A DNA stretch of 64,000 nt from Sphingomonas kyeonggiensis (GTDB lineage: Bacteria > Pseudomonadota > Alphaproteobacteria > Sphingomonadales > Sphingomonadaceae). Under the pieces are notes generated by a model. It saw only the letters and a list, made by a program, of their open reading frames with translations. It searched no databases and was not told the origin of the DNA. The stretch is taken from the NCBI RefSeq assembly GCF_014204495.1, contig NZ_JACHLN010000001.1, forward strand, positions 434,001-498,000. The letters are read 5' to 3'. Below, one piece after another: positions 20,095 through 29,895 of this stretch. Position 1 is the stretch's first letter. Each line of letters begins with the position of its first letter. The position numbers and the translations under genes were made by a program.

Positions 20095-20798
20095 CAATCA
20101 ATCTCCACAGGGCGCGCGACGACCACCTTGAGGGCGGGAATCTCGATCGCGCGATATTGCAACTTGCGGCCCTGGCGCATCAGCAATGCGACGCGCGTCG
20201 GGCTCTGCATCCAGATCTTGTCGACCCCGTCCAGCCCGGTGAGCAGGAAGGCCTGGCGCCCGGTGGCGAGATCGCCGACCAACACATCCTCCTTGCCGCC
20301 CTGCGCGCGGACGCGGAACAGATAGTAAGCGAAGGGCGGCTCGGGCTTCTGCTGCGCCGCGTCACCGCCTGAGGCCCCGGCAAGATACTGGCGCTCAAGG
20401 ATCCGCCGGCTGTTGTCGGGCAGGACCTTCCGGCTCGCGCCGCTGGCCTTGTCGAGCAGGATAACGTTGCGATCGTCCGCGGGTTCGCCGGCCGAATAGC
20501 TCCCGCCACCCCGTCCGATCGAACGCTCGGTCGCGATCACGATCTCGGTGAGATTGATACCGCGCAGCGGCGTGACTTCGGAGACCGCGAAGACCTCATT
20601 GGCGACCTTGGCCTCGACCTGCGCTGGCGCTTCCCGGTGGTGGGGGCCATCGTAGAACATCACCACGGCCATCACGATCGCCAGCAGCCCGACGATCGCC
20701 CCGATCATCGCCAGCGCACCGATCACCAGCGCCCCCATCTGGCCGCCGAACGAGGGACGCCACGGCTTGGGGGCTTCGACCGGCGGGCTATCGGACAT
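20094..20798 (-). CDS. Hypothetical single-span membrane protein
   Basis: 234 residues. A proline-rich cytosolic N-terminus is followed by one strong membrane helix (about 21-47, MGALVIGALAMIGAIVGLL...), then a periplasmic region of about 185 residues with VFAVSEVTPLRGINLTEIVIATE, VILLDKASGASRKVLPDN and YYLFRVRAQGGKEDVLVGD, which looks like a beta-propeller-type or lipoprotein-like fold. I do not recognise the family. It sits between an SDR gene (11-base overlap) and prmA (TGATG overlap). Confidence 0.75.
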   Translation of the reverse strand: MSDSPPVEAPKPWRPSFGGQMGALVIGALAMIGAIVGLLAIVMAVVMFYDGPHHREAPAQVEAKVANEVFAVSEVTPLRGINLTEIVIATERSIGRGGGSYSAGEPADDRNVILLDKASGASRKVLPDNSRRILERQYLAGASGGDAAQQKPEPPFAYYLFRVRAQGGKEDVLVGDLATGRQAFLLTGLDGVDKIWMQSPTRVALLMRQGRKLQYRAIEIPALKVVVARPVEID

Positions 20799-21489
20799 AG
20801 CTGGCTCCGTTGATGTCGAGCACCGCCCCGGTCATCGAGGGCGGCGCATTGAGGGCACAGAAGCGGGCGAGCACCGCCACTTCGTCAGTATCCGCCACCC
20901 GGCCGAGCGGGATGTCGGCGAGCAGCTTCTCGCCACCGCGGCTGGCGAGATACTCGTCGGCCATGCCGGTCATGGTGAAGCCCGGGCAGATCGCGAAGGC
21001 GAGGATGCCCTGGCGCGCATAGCCGCGCGCGATGCTCTTGGTCATGCCGACCATGCCCGCCTTGGACGCGGCATAGTGCCAGTGCGCCGGGCTGTCGCCG
21101 CGATAGGCCGCGCGGCTCGCCATGTTGACGATGCGGCCGGGGCGGCCCTCGGCCTGCCAGTGGCAGATGGCGAGGCGGCAGAGCTCGGCGGAGGCGGTGA
21201 GGTTCACCCGCATCGTCCGCTCCCAGTTCGCCACCCAGTCGTCATGGTCGATGTCGAGCGGATTGCTCTCGAACACGCCGGCATTGTTGATGACCACGTC
21301 GATCCGGCCGTCCAGCGCATCGAGCGCCTTGCTCCACAGCGCCTTGGGCGCGGAAGGATCGGCGAAATCGGCGGGCATCCCGCTTCGCGTGCCCTGGCCG
21401 ATCAGGCGGACATTATCGTTCTTGAAGCTCTCGGCGATCGCGGCGCCGATGCCGCGGCTCGCGCCGGTGAGGAGGATATGGGTGGCCAT
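20788..21489 (-). CDS. SDR family NAD(P)-dependent oxidoreductase
   Basis: 233 residues. The classical short-chain dehydrogenase layout is complete: cofactor motif TGASRGIG at residue 8, VVINNAGVF near 88, the catalytic Ser in MASRAAYRG and the YxxxK in HYAASKAGM. The C-terminus ends AVLDINGASYVR as in 3-oxoacyl-ACP reductase-like proteins. The substrate is unknown. It overlaps the membrane-protein gene by 11 bases and is the likely first gene of an operon ending in prmA. Confidence 0.93.
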   Translation of the reverse strand: MATHILLTGASRGIGAAIAESFKNDNVRLIGQGTRSGMPADFADPSAPKALWSKALDALDGRIDVVINNAGVFESNPLDIDHDDWVANWERTMRVNLTASAELCRLAICHWQAEGRPGRIVNMASRAAYRGDSPAHWHYAASKAGMVGMTKSIARGYARQGILAFAICPGFTMTGMADEYLASRGGEKLLADIPLGRVADTDEVAVLARFCALNAPPSMTGAVLDINGASYVR

Positions 21490-21517
21490 GCGCCTGCGTA
21501 GCGCTTCCCCCTGTCCC

Positions 21518-21599
21518 CGTCATCCCCGCGAAGGCGGAGGTCCAGAGTAGCAAGTGCTGTCCTGCTTGCCCCTGGATCCCTGCCTTCACGGGAATGACG
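21518..21599. repeat. Dispersed inverted-repeat element, copy C
   Basis: 82 bases bounded by CGTCATCCCCGCGAAGGCGG and its imperfect complement ending GGAATGACG. The inner parts GTCCAG...CTGGATCC and AGCAAG...CTTGC also pair. It lies between the SDR start and the chemoreceptor stop, 5 bases from the latter, and may serve as its terminator. Similar units occur at 13748, 19015 and 42147. Confidence 0.75.
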
Positions 21600-21604
21600 A
21601 AGTT

Positions 21605-22975
21605 CTAGGCCGCCACGCTGCTCGAGAAGCTCTCCGCGGCGGTGCGCAGCTTGTGGAGGCGATCGTCGACTTCGGCGACGTCCTTCTGGAGCGTATCGAT
21701 CTCGTGCGTCACCGACTTGGTATCCTCGCGGATCGCACCGATCGTGGCGGACATCGAGTCGGCGGCAAGCGCGGTCTCGTCGACCGCCGCGGTGATCGCG
21801 GTCACCGTCTGCGCCTGGACTTCCATCGCGCCGCGGATGCGGTTGGCACTTGCCTGGACTTCGCTGACCGTCGAGCGGATCGAGGCGTTGGTCTCGACCG
21901 TGCTCTTCGTCGCCGACTGGATCGCCGCGATCTTGGCGGCGATGTCGTCGGTGGCGCGGGCGGTCTGGTTGGCGAGGCTCTTCACTTCCTGCGCGACCAC
22001 CGCGAAGCCGCGGCCGGCGTCGCCGGCGCGCGCCGCCTCGATCGTGGCGTTGAGCGCGAGCAGGTTGGTCTGGCCGGCAATGTCGCGGATCAGGCCGAGG
22101 ATCGACTCGATCGACTTGGCGTGATCGCTGAGCGCTTCGCTCATGCCGACCGCATCGGTCGCCTGGCTGGAGGCGCGCGTGGCGATACCGGCAGCAGCCT
22201 CGACTTCCATGCGCGCGTCCTCGATCGCACGGATCAGGCCCGCGGCGGTCTGCGCCGCCTCGCGCATCGCCACCGCCGACTGCTCGGCCGCCGCGGCGAC
22301 TTCGCTCGCCTTGCCCAGCATCCCGCGCGCCGAGCCCGAGGCGCCCTGCGCTTGCACCCGGATGCGGTTGGCGAGGCCGGTGGCCCCTTCGATCGACTCG
22401 GCGATGCTCGCCTTGAACTTCTGTGACCGGTCGCGGCGCGCCTGGTCGGCATAGAGCGCATCGCGCGCACCGAGATGACCGGCCATCAGGTCGGCCTCGG
22501 CCATCGCCATGCGCTGGACGATGTCGCAGAGACGCCCCAGCTTCTCGGCATCGCCGGGCAGCGCCTCGCGCAGCGCGCGCATCGTCGCGCTATGGGCATA
22601 GGAGAATGCCGCCACCACCGCCGGCAGCGGGATGCCCGCCGCATAGGTCTGGGTGGCATAGGCGCACACCATCTCGACCCATTCCTCGCTGAACGGCTTC
22701 TCGAACTTCACCGTGCCATAGCGCGTGCCGTTGGCGACCTGCGCTTCGTAGAGCGCGGGATCGTCGAACACTTCGCGCATCGCCTGGCTCGCCGGCATCG
22801 CCTTGAAATGGACCCAGAAGCCCTCGGCGATCTCGCGCTGGCGATGACCGATCAGCGTGACGATCTCGCGGCAGCCCGCTTCGATCGCACCATCCCAGTC
22901 ATATTCGCGGCGATGGTCCTCCACCGTCCGCGTGCCGCCGCTCCAGCGGCCGGGTTCGCGTGCAACTACCATCAT
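21605..22975 (-). CDS. Soluble methyl-accepting chemotaxis protein, protoglobin-like sensor (copy 1)
   Basis: 456 residues with no membrane helix. Residues about 15-190 form an all-helical sensor that resembles the protoglobin/globin-coupled sensor type, though a heme-binding histidine cannot be assigned by eye. After a linker come the MCP coiled coil and hairpin tip ([18 protein letters not shown]...[15 protein letters not shown]). It should signal to CheA/CheW in the cytosol. About 155 consecutive residues of the output domain are identical to those of the next gene, with stretches of over 130 identical bases, while the sensors differ. No chemotaxis kinase genes are nearby. Confidence 0.85.
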   Translation of the reverse strand: MMVVAREPGRWSGGTRTVEDHRREYDWDGAIEAGCREIVTLIGHRQREIAEGFWVHFKAMPASQAMREVFDDPALYEAQVANGTRYGTVKFEKPFSEEWVEMVCAYATQTYAAGIPLPAVVAAFSYAHSATMRALREALPGDAEKLGRLCDIVQRMAMAEADLMAGHLGARDALYADQARRDRSQKFKASIAESIEGATGLANRIRVQAQGASGSARGMLGKASEVAAAAEQSAVAMREAAQTAAGLIRAIEDARMEVEAAAGIATRASSQATDAVGMSEALSDHAKSIESILGLIRDIAGQTNLLALNATIEAARAGDAGRGFAVVAQEVKSLANQTARATDDIAAKIAAIQSATKSTVETNASIRSTVSEVQASANRIRGAMEVQAQTVTAITAAVDETALAADSMSATIGAIREDTKSVTHEIDTLQKDVAEVDDRLHKLRTAAESFSSSVAA

Positions 22976-22985
22976 GTCCTCCCCC

Positions 22986-24356
22986 TCAGGCCGCGACCTT
23001 GGCGATGAAATCGCTGGCGCTGCCCTTCAGGCTGCCGAGCTGCCCCTCGAGCGCGGCAAAGCCCTGGCCGACCCGGTCGATCTCGCTCGCCACGGCCTCG
23101 GTATCCTCACGGATCGCACCGATCGTGGCGGACATCGAGTCGGCCGCGAGCGCGGTCTCGTCGACCGCAGCGGTGATCGCGGTCACCGTCTGCGCCTGGA
23201 CTTCCATCGCGACGCGGATGCGGTTCGCGCTTTCCTGCACCTCGGTCACCGTCGAGCGGATCGAGGCATTGGTCTCGACCGTGCTCTTCGTCGCCGACTG
23301 GATCGCCGCGATCTTGGCGGCGATGTCGTCGGTGGCGCGGGCGGTCTGGTTGGCGAGGCTCTTCACTTCCTGCGCGACCACCGCGAAGCCGCGGCCGGCG
23401 TCACCCGCGCGGGCCGCCTCGATCGTCGCATTGAGCGCGAGCAGGTTGGTCTGGCCGGCAATGTCGCGGATCAGGCCGAGGATCGATTCGATCGACTTGG
23501 CGTGATCGCTCAGCGCTTCGCTCATGCCGACCGCATCGGTCGCCTGGCTCGAAGCGCGCGTGGCGATACCCGCCGCCGCTTCGACTTCCATGCGCGCGTC
23601 TTCGATCGCGCGGATCAGGCCCGCGGCGGTCTGCGCCGCTTCGCGCATCGCCACCGCCGACTGCTCGGCAGCCGCAGCGACTTCGCTCGCCTTGCCCAGC
23701 ATCCCGCGCGCCGAAGCCGAGGTGTGGCTGGCCTGGACGCGGAGCTGCTCGCCTTCGCGCGAGGCGCGCTGGACGGTGCCGCCGATCGAATCGCGGAAAT
23801 CCTCGGCGAGCCGGTCGCGCGCCGCCTGGGCGCTGTGCTCGCGGTACATGTTGTAGATCTCGACCGTGATGTCGCCCTCGAGCGCCGAGAGGCGCATCAG
23901 CGTGTCGATCAGCCCCGCGAGTCGCGCATTTTCGGCGCCGACACGGCGGATCAGGATCTCGAGCGCCGCCCGGTCGCTCGCGCTGATCATCGAAAGCAGC
24001 GCCATCGGCGGCACATTTGCGGCATAGGCAGCGGCGACCGAACGCTCGATCGACTCGATCCAGGCCCGGCCCTCGGGATCGAGGAAGCGGTTCTTGAGGA
24101 AGACCACGCCGACATCGATCATCTTCTGCGTGTCGTCGGGCGCCCAGTTGCGCTCATCGGCGAAGCAGCGCAGCCACTGATGCCAATAGGCCTCGGAAAC
24201 CGCGCGGATCTCGGGCTCCAGCGCTTCCCAGGCGGCGCGGCCGGAAGCGGCGAGCGATCCTTCGATGTCGAAGATTCGCAGGCGCGCACGCACGTCGATG
24301 CGGGCAGCCACGGTGCCCGGCATGGGCAGGTCTTCGGACGAAACGGCGTTGGTCAC
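22986..24356 (-). CDS. Soluble methyl-accepting chemotaxis protein, protoglobin-like sensor (copy 2)
   Basis: 456 residues from a GTG at 24356, preceded by a good AGGGGA ribosome-binding site; an ATG at 24323 is an alternative, and the open frame further upstream is not coding. There are no membrane helices. Residues about 25-190 form a helical sensor ([20 protein letters not shown], then [16 protein letters not shown]) distantly like the sensor of copy 1, followed by the same MCP signalling hairpin. The stop lies 10 bases before copy 1, so the two are probably co-transcribed as a tandem duplicate. A CtrA-like site lies about 65 bases upstream of the start. Confidence 0.85.
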   Translation of the reverse strand: MTNAVSSEDLPMPGTVAARIDVRARLRIFDIEGSLAASGRAAWEALEPEIRAVSEAYWHQWLRCFADERNWAPDDTQKMIDVGVVFLKNRFLDPEGRAWIESIERSVAAAYAANVPPMALLSMISASDRAALEILIRRVGAENARLAGLIDTLMRLSALEGDITVEIYNMYREHSAQAARDRLAEDFRDSIGGTVQRASREGEQLRVQASHTSASARGMLGKASEVAAAAEQSAVAMREAAQTAAGLIRAIEDARMEVEAAAGIATRASSQATDAVGMSEALSDHAKSIESILGLIRDIAGQTNLLALNATIEAARAGDAGRGFAVVAQEVKSLANQTARATDDIAAKIAAIQSATKSTVETNASIRSTVTEVQESANRIRVAMEVQAQTVTAITAAVDETALAADSMSATIGAIREDTEAVASEIDRVGQGFAALEGQLGSLKGSASDFIAKVAA

Positions 24357-24421
24357 GGAACAGTCCCCTGTGCGGCCGCGGGACGATCGGCCACTTGCTC
24401 CGCGATATGCGGGCGAACTGG

Positions 24422-24436
24422 TTAAGACCGGGTTAG
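24422..24436. promoter_or_regulatory. CtrA-like site TTAA-N7-TTAG
   Basis: TTAA GACCGGG TTAG differs at one base from the alphaproteobacterial CtrA consensus TTAA-N7-TTAA. It lies in the 166-base gap between the divergent chemoreceptor gene and sdhC. CtrA often drives motility and chemotaxis genes in this class, so control of the receptors is plausible. The motif is short and could be chance. Confidence 0.4.
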
Positions 24437-24522
24437 TCAAGGCTCGATGTTGCGCATGCCAGCTTGCATCCGGCGACATGCGGACTAAGGAGACGGGCAC
24501 CGACCGAGGAAGGACTTCAATC

Positions 24523-24948
24523 TTGGCCAATGTGCGCAACACCGCGCGACCCCTGTCGCCGCATATGTCGATCTGGAAATGGGGCCCGTCGATGGCGGCC
24601 TCGATCACGCACCGCGTTACCGGCAGCGGGCTGGCGACCGTGGGAACGATCCTGTTCGTCTGGTGGCTTGTCGCGCTGGCTTCCGGCCCGGCGGCCTATG
24701 CCTGCTTCCTCGACCTGTTCACGGTGAAGTCCGGCGCGCTCAACATCGTCGGCTATGTCTTCGGGATCGGCCTGACCTACTCCTTCTTCCAGCACCTGAG
24801 CACCGGCGTGCGCCACTTCTTCCTGGACCAGGGCGCCAATTTCGAGCTCAAGGCCAACAAGACGACCGCGCTGCTGACCTATGTCGCCGCGATCCTCCTC
24901 ACCATCGCCTTCTGGGGCTTCATCATCTGGGGTAAGACCAATGGGTAA
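24523..24948 (+). CDS. sdhC: Succinate dehydrogenase cytochrome b556 subunit
   Basis: 141 residues from a TTG at 24523, chosen because GAGGAAGGA stands 8 bases ahead and the protein then opens [21 protein letters not shown] like other alphaproteobacterial SdhC; an ATG at 24478 in the same frame would put that ribosome-binding site inside the gene. It anchors the enzyme in the inner membrane and binds heme and ubiquinone: three helices, THRVTGSGL, and the heme histidine segment [10 protein letters not shown]. It overlaps sdhD by 8 bases, and sdhA follows. The start-codon choice is the only real doubt. Confidence 0.93.
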   Translation: MANVRNTARPLSPHMSIWKWGPSMAASITHRVTGSGLATVGTILFVWWLVALASGPAAYACFLDLFTVKSGALNIVGYVFGIGLTYSFFQHLSTGVRHFFLDQGANFELKANKTTALLTYVAAILLTIAFWGFIIWGKTNG

Positions 24949-25330
24949 CGGCACCAGCATCGGCAAGGTCCGCGGCCTCGGCTCCGCCAAGGAAGGCGCG
25001 CATCACTGGTGGCACCAGCGGCTGACCGGCGGCGCCAACCTGATCCTCACCTTGTGGTTCGTGCTCAGCATCGCGCTGCTGCCGGCCTATGATTTCGAGA
25101 CGGTCCGCCACTGGCTGGCCCAGACCCAGGTCGCCGTGCCGCTGATCCTGCTCGTCATCGCCACCTTCTATCACTTCCGCCTCGGCCTGCAGGTGGTGAT
25201 CGAAGACTATATCCATGACGAAGTGCACATCGTGCTGATGGTGCTGCTCAACTTCTTCACGCTGACGACCGGCACGCTCGCCATCTTCTCGATCCTCAAG
25301 ATCGCCTTCACGGCAGGAGCTGCGCTCTGA
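24941..25330 (+). CDS. sdhD: Succinate dehydrogenase membrane anchor subunit
   Basis: 129 residues with three membrane helices. The N-terminal segment [21 protein letters not shown] and the central [18 protein letters not shown] are SdhD hallmarks for heme and quinone contact. With SdhC it forms the membrane part of complex II. The start lies 8 bases inside sdhC and the stop overlaps the sdhA start (TGATG). Confidence 0.95.
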   Translation: MGNGTSIGKVRGLGSAKEGAHHWWHQRLTGGANLILTLWFVLSIALLPAYDFETVRHWLAQTQVAVPLILLVIATFYHFRLGLQVVIEDYIHDEVHIVLMVLLNFFTLTTGTLAIFSILKIAFTAGAAL

Positions 25331-27129
25331 TGTCCGCCTACAAGATCATCGACCACACCTATGATGCCGTCGTCGTCGGCGCCGGCGGTTCGGGCCTGCG
25401 CGCCACCATGGGCTGCGCCGAAGCCGGCCTGAAGACCGCCTGCATCACCAAGGTGTTCCCCACGCGCTCGCACACCGTCGCCGCCCAGGGCGGCATCGCC
25501 GCGAGCCTCGGCAACAACACGCCCGATCACTGGTCGTGGCACATGTTCGACACCGTCAAGGGCTCCGACTGGCTCGGCGACCAGGACGCGATCGAGTATA
25601 TGGTTCGCGAAGCGCCGCAGGCGGTGTACGAGCTCGAGCATGCCGGCGTGCCGTTCAGCCGCAACGACAATGGCACGATCTACCAGCGCCCGTTCGGCGG
25701 CCACATGCAGAACATGGGCGAAGGCCCGCCCGTGCAGCGCACCTGCGCCGCGGCGGACCGTACCGGCCACGCCATGCTCCACGCGCTCTACCAGCAGAGC
25801 CTGAAGTATGACGCCGACTTCTACGTCGAATATTTCGCGCTCGACCTGATCATGGAAGACGGCGCCTGCCGCGGCGTGATCGCCTTGTGCATGGAAGACG
25901 GCTCGATCCACCGCTTCCGTTCGCACGCCGTCGTGCTCGCCACCGGCGGCGGCGGCCGCGTCTACCAGTCGGCGACCTCGGCGCACACCTGCACCGGCGA
26001 CGGCAACGGCATGGCGCTGCGCGCGGGCATCGCACTGCAGGACATGGAGTTCGTCCAGTTCCACCCGACCGGCATCTACGGCGCCGGCGTCCTCATCACC
26101 GAGGGCGCGCGCGGTGAAGGCGGCTACCTGACCAACTCCGAGGGCGAGCGCTTCATGGAGCGCTATGCTCCCTCGGCCAAGGACCTCGCCAGCCGCGACG
26201 TCGTCGCGCGCTCGATGGCGATGGAAATCCGCGAGGGCCGCGGCGTCGGCAAGGAGAAGGATCACATCTTCCTTCACCTCAACCATATCGATCCGAAGAT
26301 CCTGCACGAGCGCCTGCCGGGCATCACCGAGACCGGCAAGATCTTCGCCGGTGTCGACCTGACCCGCCAGCCGCTGCCGGTGGTGCCGACCGTCCACTAC
26401 AATATGGGCGGCATCCCCACGAACTATCACGGCGAAGTCGTCCGCAATAAGGACGGCGATCCGGATTCGGTCGTCCCCGGCCTGTTCGCGGTCGGCGAAG
26501 CGGCCTGCGTGTCGGTCCACGGCGCCAACCGCCTCGGCTCCAACTCGCTGATCGACCTCGTCGTCTTCGGCCGCGCCACCGGTCTCCGCCTCAAGGAGAT
26601 CATCAAGCCCGGCACCAAGCACAACGAGCTGCCCAAGGGCTCGGAGGAGTTCGCGCTCAGCCGTCTCGATCACTTCCGCAACGCCAAGGGCGAGAAGCCG
26701 ACCGCGCAGATCCGCGCCGACATGCAGAAGACGATGCAGCGCCACTGCGCCGTGTTCCGCGACAGCGCGCTGCTGGCGGAGGGCGTCGAGCACATGAAGG
26801 AAGTCTACAAGGGCTTCCAGGACGTGGGCATCCAGGACCGCTCGCTGATCTGGAACACCGACCTGGTCGAGACGCTCGAGCTCGACAACCTGATCGGCCA
26901 GGCCGTCGTCACCATCGAGTGCGCCGCCAACCGCAAGGAAAGCCGCGGCGCGCACATGCACGAGGACTTCCCCGAGCGCGACGACAAGAACTGGATGAAG
27001 CACACCGTCGCCACCTTCGAGGGCTGGGGCGGCAAGGGCGGCAAGACCGAAATCGATTACCGCCCGGTCCACGACTACACGCTCACCGACGAGATCGAGT
27101 ACATCAAGCCGAAGAAGCGGGTGTACTGA
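25330..27129 (+). CDS. sdhA: Succinate dehydrogenase flavoprotein subunit
   Basis: 599 residues, full family length. It oxidises succinate to fumarate with covalently bound FAD on the cytosolic face of the inner membrane. Visible features are the Rossmann FAD site [13 protein letters not shown], the flavinylation histidine in [34 protein letters not shown], the active-site Arg region in ASRDVVARS and [19 protein letters not shown]. It ends the sdhCDA run; a strong terminator follows 22 bases later, which separates it from sdhB 2.8 kb downstream. Confidence 0.98.
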   Translation: MSAYKIIDHTYDAVVVGAGGSGLRATMGCAEAGLKTACITKVFPTRSHTVAAQGGIAASLGNNTPDHWSWHMFDTVKGSDWLGDQDAIEYMVREAPQAVYELEHAGVPFSRNDNGTIYQRPFGGHMQNMGEGPPVQRTCAAADRTGHAMLHALYQQSLKYDADFYVEYFALDLIMEDGACRGVIALCMEDGSIHRFRSHAVVLATGGGGRVYQSATSAHTCTGDGNGMALRAGIALQDMEFVQFHPTGIYGAGVLITEGARGEGGYLTNSEGERFMERYAPSAKDLASRDVVARSMAMEIREGRGVGKEKDHIFLHLNHIDPKILHERLPGITETGKIFAGVDLTRQPLPVVPTVHYNMGGIPTNYHGEVVRNKDGDPDSVVPGLFAVGEAACVSVHGANRLGSNSLIDLVVFGRATGLRLKEIIKPGTKHNELPKGSEEFALSRLDHFRNAKGEKPTAQIRADMQKTMQRHCAVFRDSALLAEGVEHMKEVYKGFQDVGIQDRSLIWNTDLVETLELDNLIGQAVVTIECAANRKESRGAHMHEDFPERDDKNWMKHTVATFEGWGGKGGKTEIDYRPVHDYTLTDEIEYIKPKKRVY

Positions 27130-27150
27130 TCCTTCGACAGCAGGTTTCCG

Positions 27151-27186
27151 AAAGGGCCCGTTCGCCATATGCGAGCGGGCCCTTTT
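27151..27186 (+). terminator. Intrinsic terminator after sdhA
   Basis: AAAGGGCCCG-T-TCGC-CATAT-GCGA-G-CGGGCCC followed by TTTT: a long near-perfect stem 22 bases past the sdhA stop. It implies that sdhB is transcribed separately. Confidence 0.9.
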
Positions 27187-27346
27187 GCATTTCATCTGCA
27201 CGATAGCTCCTTTTGACCGGTGATCACGCGTCGCCAGACTGGCCGCGACCCAATGGAACGCGCCGATGCAGTCTTCCCCTTCGACATCGCGGGTGCGCTT
27301 GACACCGCCCAGCCCCCCACGAAAGTGGACCAACAAGGGGGCACCA

Positions 27347-27898
27347 ATGAGCGCATTCGAATTCATCTTCAGCTTCTTCGGGCTGCTGCTCGGCCTCGCG
27401 CTCGCCGAGGGGCTTGGCGGTCTCTCCCGCGCGCTCAAGGCGAGCCACAAGGTGCGGATCGGCTGGGCGACCATCCTGCTCGGCGTCTTCGTCTCGTGCG
27501 ATGTCGTGTCCTTCTGGATGTATGGCTGGGCGCTGCGCGATCTGCTGCCGCTCAACTGGCCGGTGCTGTTCTGCGGCTTCCTGGTGACCGCCGTCTATTA
27601 TGTCGCCGCCTCGCTGATCTTCCCCGACGACCCCGAGGAATGGGGCGATCTCGACCTCTATTTCGACCGGCACCGCGGCAAGGTGCTGACCGCCGTGCTG
27701 CTCTGCAACGTCGCGCTGATGGCGACGACGATCGGGCTGGCGGGAACGAAGGGCCTGTTCACCTTCCGGCTGTTCGTCCTCACCTGGTCGTTCTTCCCGG
27801 TGATCCTGCTGGCGATCGCCGCGCGGGACCGGCGGATCGTCATCGCCTGCCTGGCCTGGCTGATCGCGGTCTATCCGCTCACCGCCATCTGGCATTGA
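27347..27898 (+). CDS. Hypothetical polytopic membrane protein
   Basis: 183 residues from the ATG at 27347. Five or six hydrophobic helices are visible, starting MSAFEFIFSFFGLLLGLAL, with a charged cytosolic loop PDDPEEWGDLDLYFDRHRGK in the middle. Many sphingomonads carry similar small membrane proteins of unknown function. It stands between the sdhA terminator and the C13 peptidase gene. A GC hairpin lies 30 bases beyond the stop. Confidence 0.75.
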   Translation: MSAFEFIFSFFGLLLGLALAEGLGGLSRALKASHKVRIGWATILLGVFVSCDVVSFWMYGWALRDLLPLNWPVLFCGFLVTAVYYVAASLIFPDDPEEWGDLDLYFDRHRGKVLTAVLLCNVALMATTIGLAGTKGLFTFRLFVLTWSFFPVILLAIAARDRRIVIACLAWLIAVYPLTAIWH

Positions 27899-27926
27899 AG
27901 CCCGGCGCTCCCCAGATGGCTTGACA

Positions 27927-27950
27927 CCGCTCTCGCACCCGCGAGAGTGG
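27927..27950. promoter_or_regulatory. Dyad CTCTCGC-ACCC-GCGAGAG beside a TTGACA box
   Basis: A perfect 7-bp inverted repeat (27930-27947), directly after a TTGACA at 27921, in the 84-base gap before the C13 peptidase gene. It has no U-tract, so an operator over a promoter is more likely than a terminator. Confidence 0.4.
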
Positions 27951-27982
27951 TCGTTAACTAAATCGGGGGTTCTCGCCTGCCC

Positions 27983-28957
27983 ATGCGTATCGCGTTCGCC
28001 ATGCTTGCGGCGGTTGCCGCGCTCGCCGTCACGCCAGCCGCCGCCCAGTACAAGGCGCCGGAGCACAAGGCGGACTGGCCGGGGATGGTCTCCGGGCCCG
28101 ACGGCATCGAAGGGCTCGATCCCGGCCCCGAGCTGCAGCGCGGCCGATCGGCCAGGGCGATGCTCGCCGATACCCGCAAGCTCAACGTCGCGCTCAATGC
28201 GCTCCAGCCGCAGCGCAAGACGCTGGTCGACGCCTATGTCGTCTCGGTCGCGCTCGACAGCGATCCGGTGTTCGGGCGCGAGGCGCGCGAGGCCGGCAAG
28301 GTGCTGTCGCGCCGCTTCGACGCCGCCGGCCGCACCATCGTCCTTGGCGGCACCGCCGGCTCCATGCCGAGCGAGCTGCCGGGTGGTTCGCTGACCAGCC
28401 TCACCCTCGCCCTCGCCCGCATTGCCGAGGTGATGGACAAGGAGCAGGACGTCCTCGTCCTCTACACCACGAGCCACGGTGCCAAGGTTGGCATCGCTTA
28501 TCATGACGGCGACGAGGGCTATGGCATCCTCAGCCCTCGGCGGCTCGAATCCCTCCTCGACGAACTGGGGATCAAAAACCGGCTGCTGATTCTCTCGGCC
28601 TGTTATTCGGGCATCTTTGTCAGCCCGCTCTCCAGCCCCACCACCGCGCTGTTCACCGCCGCCTCCTCGGATCGCACGAGCTTCGGCTGCCAGGCCGATA
28701 ACGACTGGACCTTCTTCGGCGATGCGATGATCAACCATGCGCTGCGCAAGGGCCAGCCGCTCGAAAAGGCGTCGGACGAGGCGCGCATGCTGATCAACGA
28801 CTGGGAAAGCATGGCGCGCGTCATGCCGTCCAACCCGCAGGTGACGATCGGCGCGGATGTCGCGACCTGGCTCGCCCCGCTCGAGGCGCGCATGCCGCAG
28901 ACCGACACCCCACCCGTCGGCCGCCCGGCGACCGACATGCTCAAACGCGGCGGATAG
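27983..28957 (+). CDS. Secreted C13 (legumain-like) cysteine peptidase
   Basis: 324 residues with a signal peptide (about 1-22, cleavage near AAAQ). The caspase/legumain-type dyad is visible: His165 in YTTSHGAKVG and Cys207 in LSACYSGIF, each after a hydrophobic strand (DVLVL and RLLIL). This matches the C13-family domain found in many alphaproteobacterial secreted proteins. An N-terminal region (about 30-100) of unknown fold precedes it. It lies 1 base upstream of a membrane-anchored ClpP-like serine protease gene, so the two are probably co-expressed. Substrates are unknown. Confidence 0.88.
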   Translation: MRIAFAMLAAVAALAVTPAAAQYKAPEHKADWPGMVSGPDGIEGLDPGPELQRGRSARAMLADTRKLNVALNALQPQRKTLVDAYVVSVALDSDPVFGREAREAGKVLSRRFDAAGRTIVLGGTAGSMPSELPGGSLTSLTLALARIAEVMDKEQDVLVLYTTSHGAKVGIAYHDGDEGYGILSPRRLESLLDELGIKNRLLILSACYSGIFVSPLSSPTTALFTAASSDRTSFGCQADNDWTFFGDAMINHALRKGQPLEKASDEARMLINDWESMARVMPSNPQVTIGADVATWLAPLEARMPQTDTPPVGRPATDMLKRGG

Positions 28958-28958
28958 C

Positions 28959-29837
28959 ATGGCAGCCGAGGAAACTCTTCTGGAGCGGTTGATCCCGGGC
29001 GATCTGGAACACCAGATCCCCGCGGCGATCCAGAAGGCGCTTCCCGGCGGCTTCCGCAATCGCGTGCTCCAGGTCGGCCTCGGCCTGCTGATCACCTTCG
29101 GCTTCGCCTTCCTCGTCCGTCGCTGGGTCGAGCGGCGCGAAGCCCAACGCCGGGTGATCGCACCCCGGCCCACCGCCCCCACGCTTCCGCCCGCGCCGCT
29201 GGAACCCGATCCGATCGCGGAAGTTACCGCGGCGATGACCGACGCGATCGACGCCCCCGCCAGCCCGCAGGACGACAGCCAGGCCGCGCGCTACCCGCTG
29301 CTCGCCCGCCCGCATGTCGCTCTGTCCGGCCCGGTCGACCAGGCGATGTACGCCAGCTTCCGCGACCAGCTCGCCGCCGCTCCGCGCGAAGGCAGCCTCG
29401 TCGTCTCGCTTTCCACCCTGGGCGGCGACCCCGAAGTCGCCCGGCTGATGGGCGACGAGATCCGCCTGCTACGCGACTATTCTGGCCGCGAGACGCTGTT
29501 CCTCGGCAAGGTCGCCGTCTACTCCGCCGGCGCGACCTTCATGGCCGCCTTCCCCGCCGACAAGCGCTTCCTCACCCGCGGCACTCGGTTGATGATCCAT
29601 GAGCGACAGATCCAGTCGACGCTCGATCTGTCCGGCCCGCTGCGCATGCAGGTCGCCAGCCTCAAGGCCAAGCTGCACGAGATCGAGGAATCGGTGCGGA
29701 TCGAGGAAGAGGGCTTTCGCGACATCATCGCCGGCTCGAAAGTGCGCTTCGAGGAAGTCGCCGAGCGCGCGCCGGCCAACTGGTATATCGAGGCGGAAGA
29801 GGCCCGTTCGCTCGGTCTGGTGCTTGATATCATCTGA
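28959..29837 (+). CDS. Membrane-anchored ClpP-like serine protease
   Basis: 292 residues from the ATG at 28959. One membrane helix (about 35-53, [18 protein letters not shown]) and a Pro/Ala-rich linker (about 68-112) lead to a ClpP/crotonase-fold domain. It contains [13 protein letters not shown], then [15 protein letters not shown] with the candidate nucleophile Ser189 and LMIHERQ with His214. The 25-residue Ser-His spacing equals that of ClpP (Ser97/His122 in E. coli). The third residue cannot be fixed by eye. No ATPase partner is nearby. It follows the C13 peptidase gene and precedes sdhB. Confidence 0.82.
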   Translation: MAAEETLLERLIPGDLEHQIPAAIQKALPGGFRNRVLQVGLGLLITFGFAFLVRRWVERREAQRRVIAPRPTAPTLPPAPLEPDPIAEVTAAMTDAIDAPASPQDDSQAARYPLLARPHVALSGPVDQAMYASFRDQLAAAPREGSLVVSLSTLGGDPEVARLMGDEIRLLRDYSGRETLFLGKVAVYSAGATFMAAFPADKRFLTRGTRLMIHERQIQSTLDLSGPLRMQVASLKAKLHEIEESVRIEEEGFRDIIAGSKVRFEEVAERAPANWYIEAEEARSLGLVLDII

Positions 29838-29895
29838 GAGGTTGAGCCCGGCGGTTCGATTGGCTATCGCGCGGCCAAGCATAAGGAACCCCTCG

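Noticed and set aside
25207..27555. A minus-strand open frame of 782 codons opposite sdhA
   Set aside because: It is antisense to sdhA and shows only GC-driven composition; no ribosome-binding site or domain is visible.
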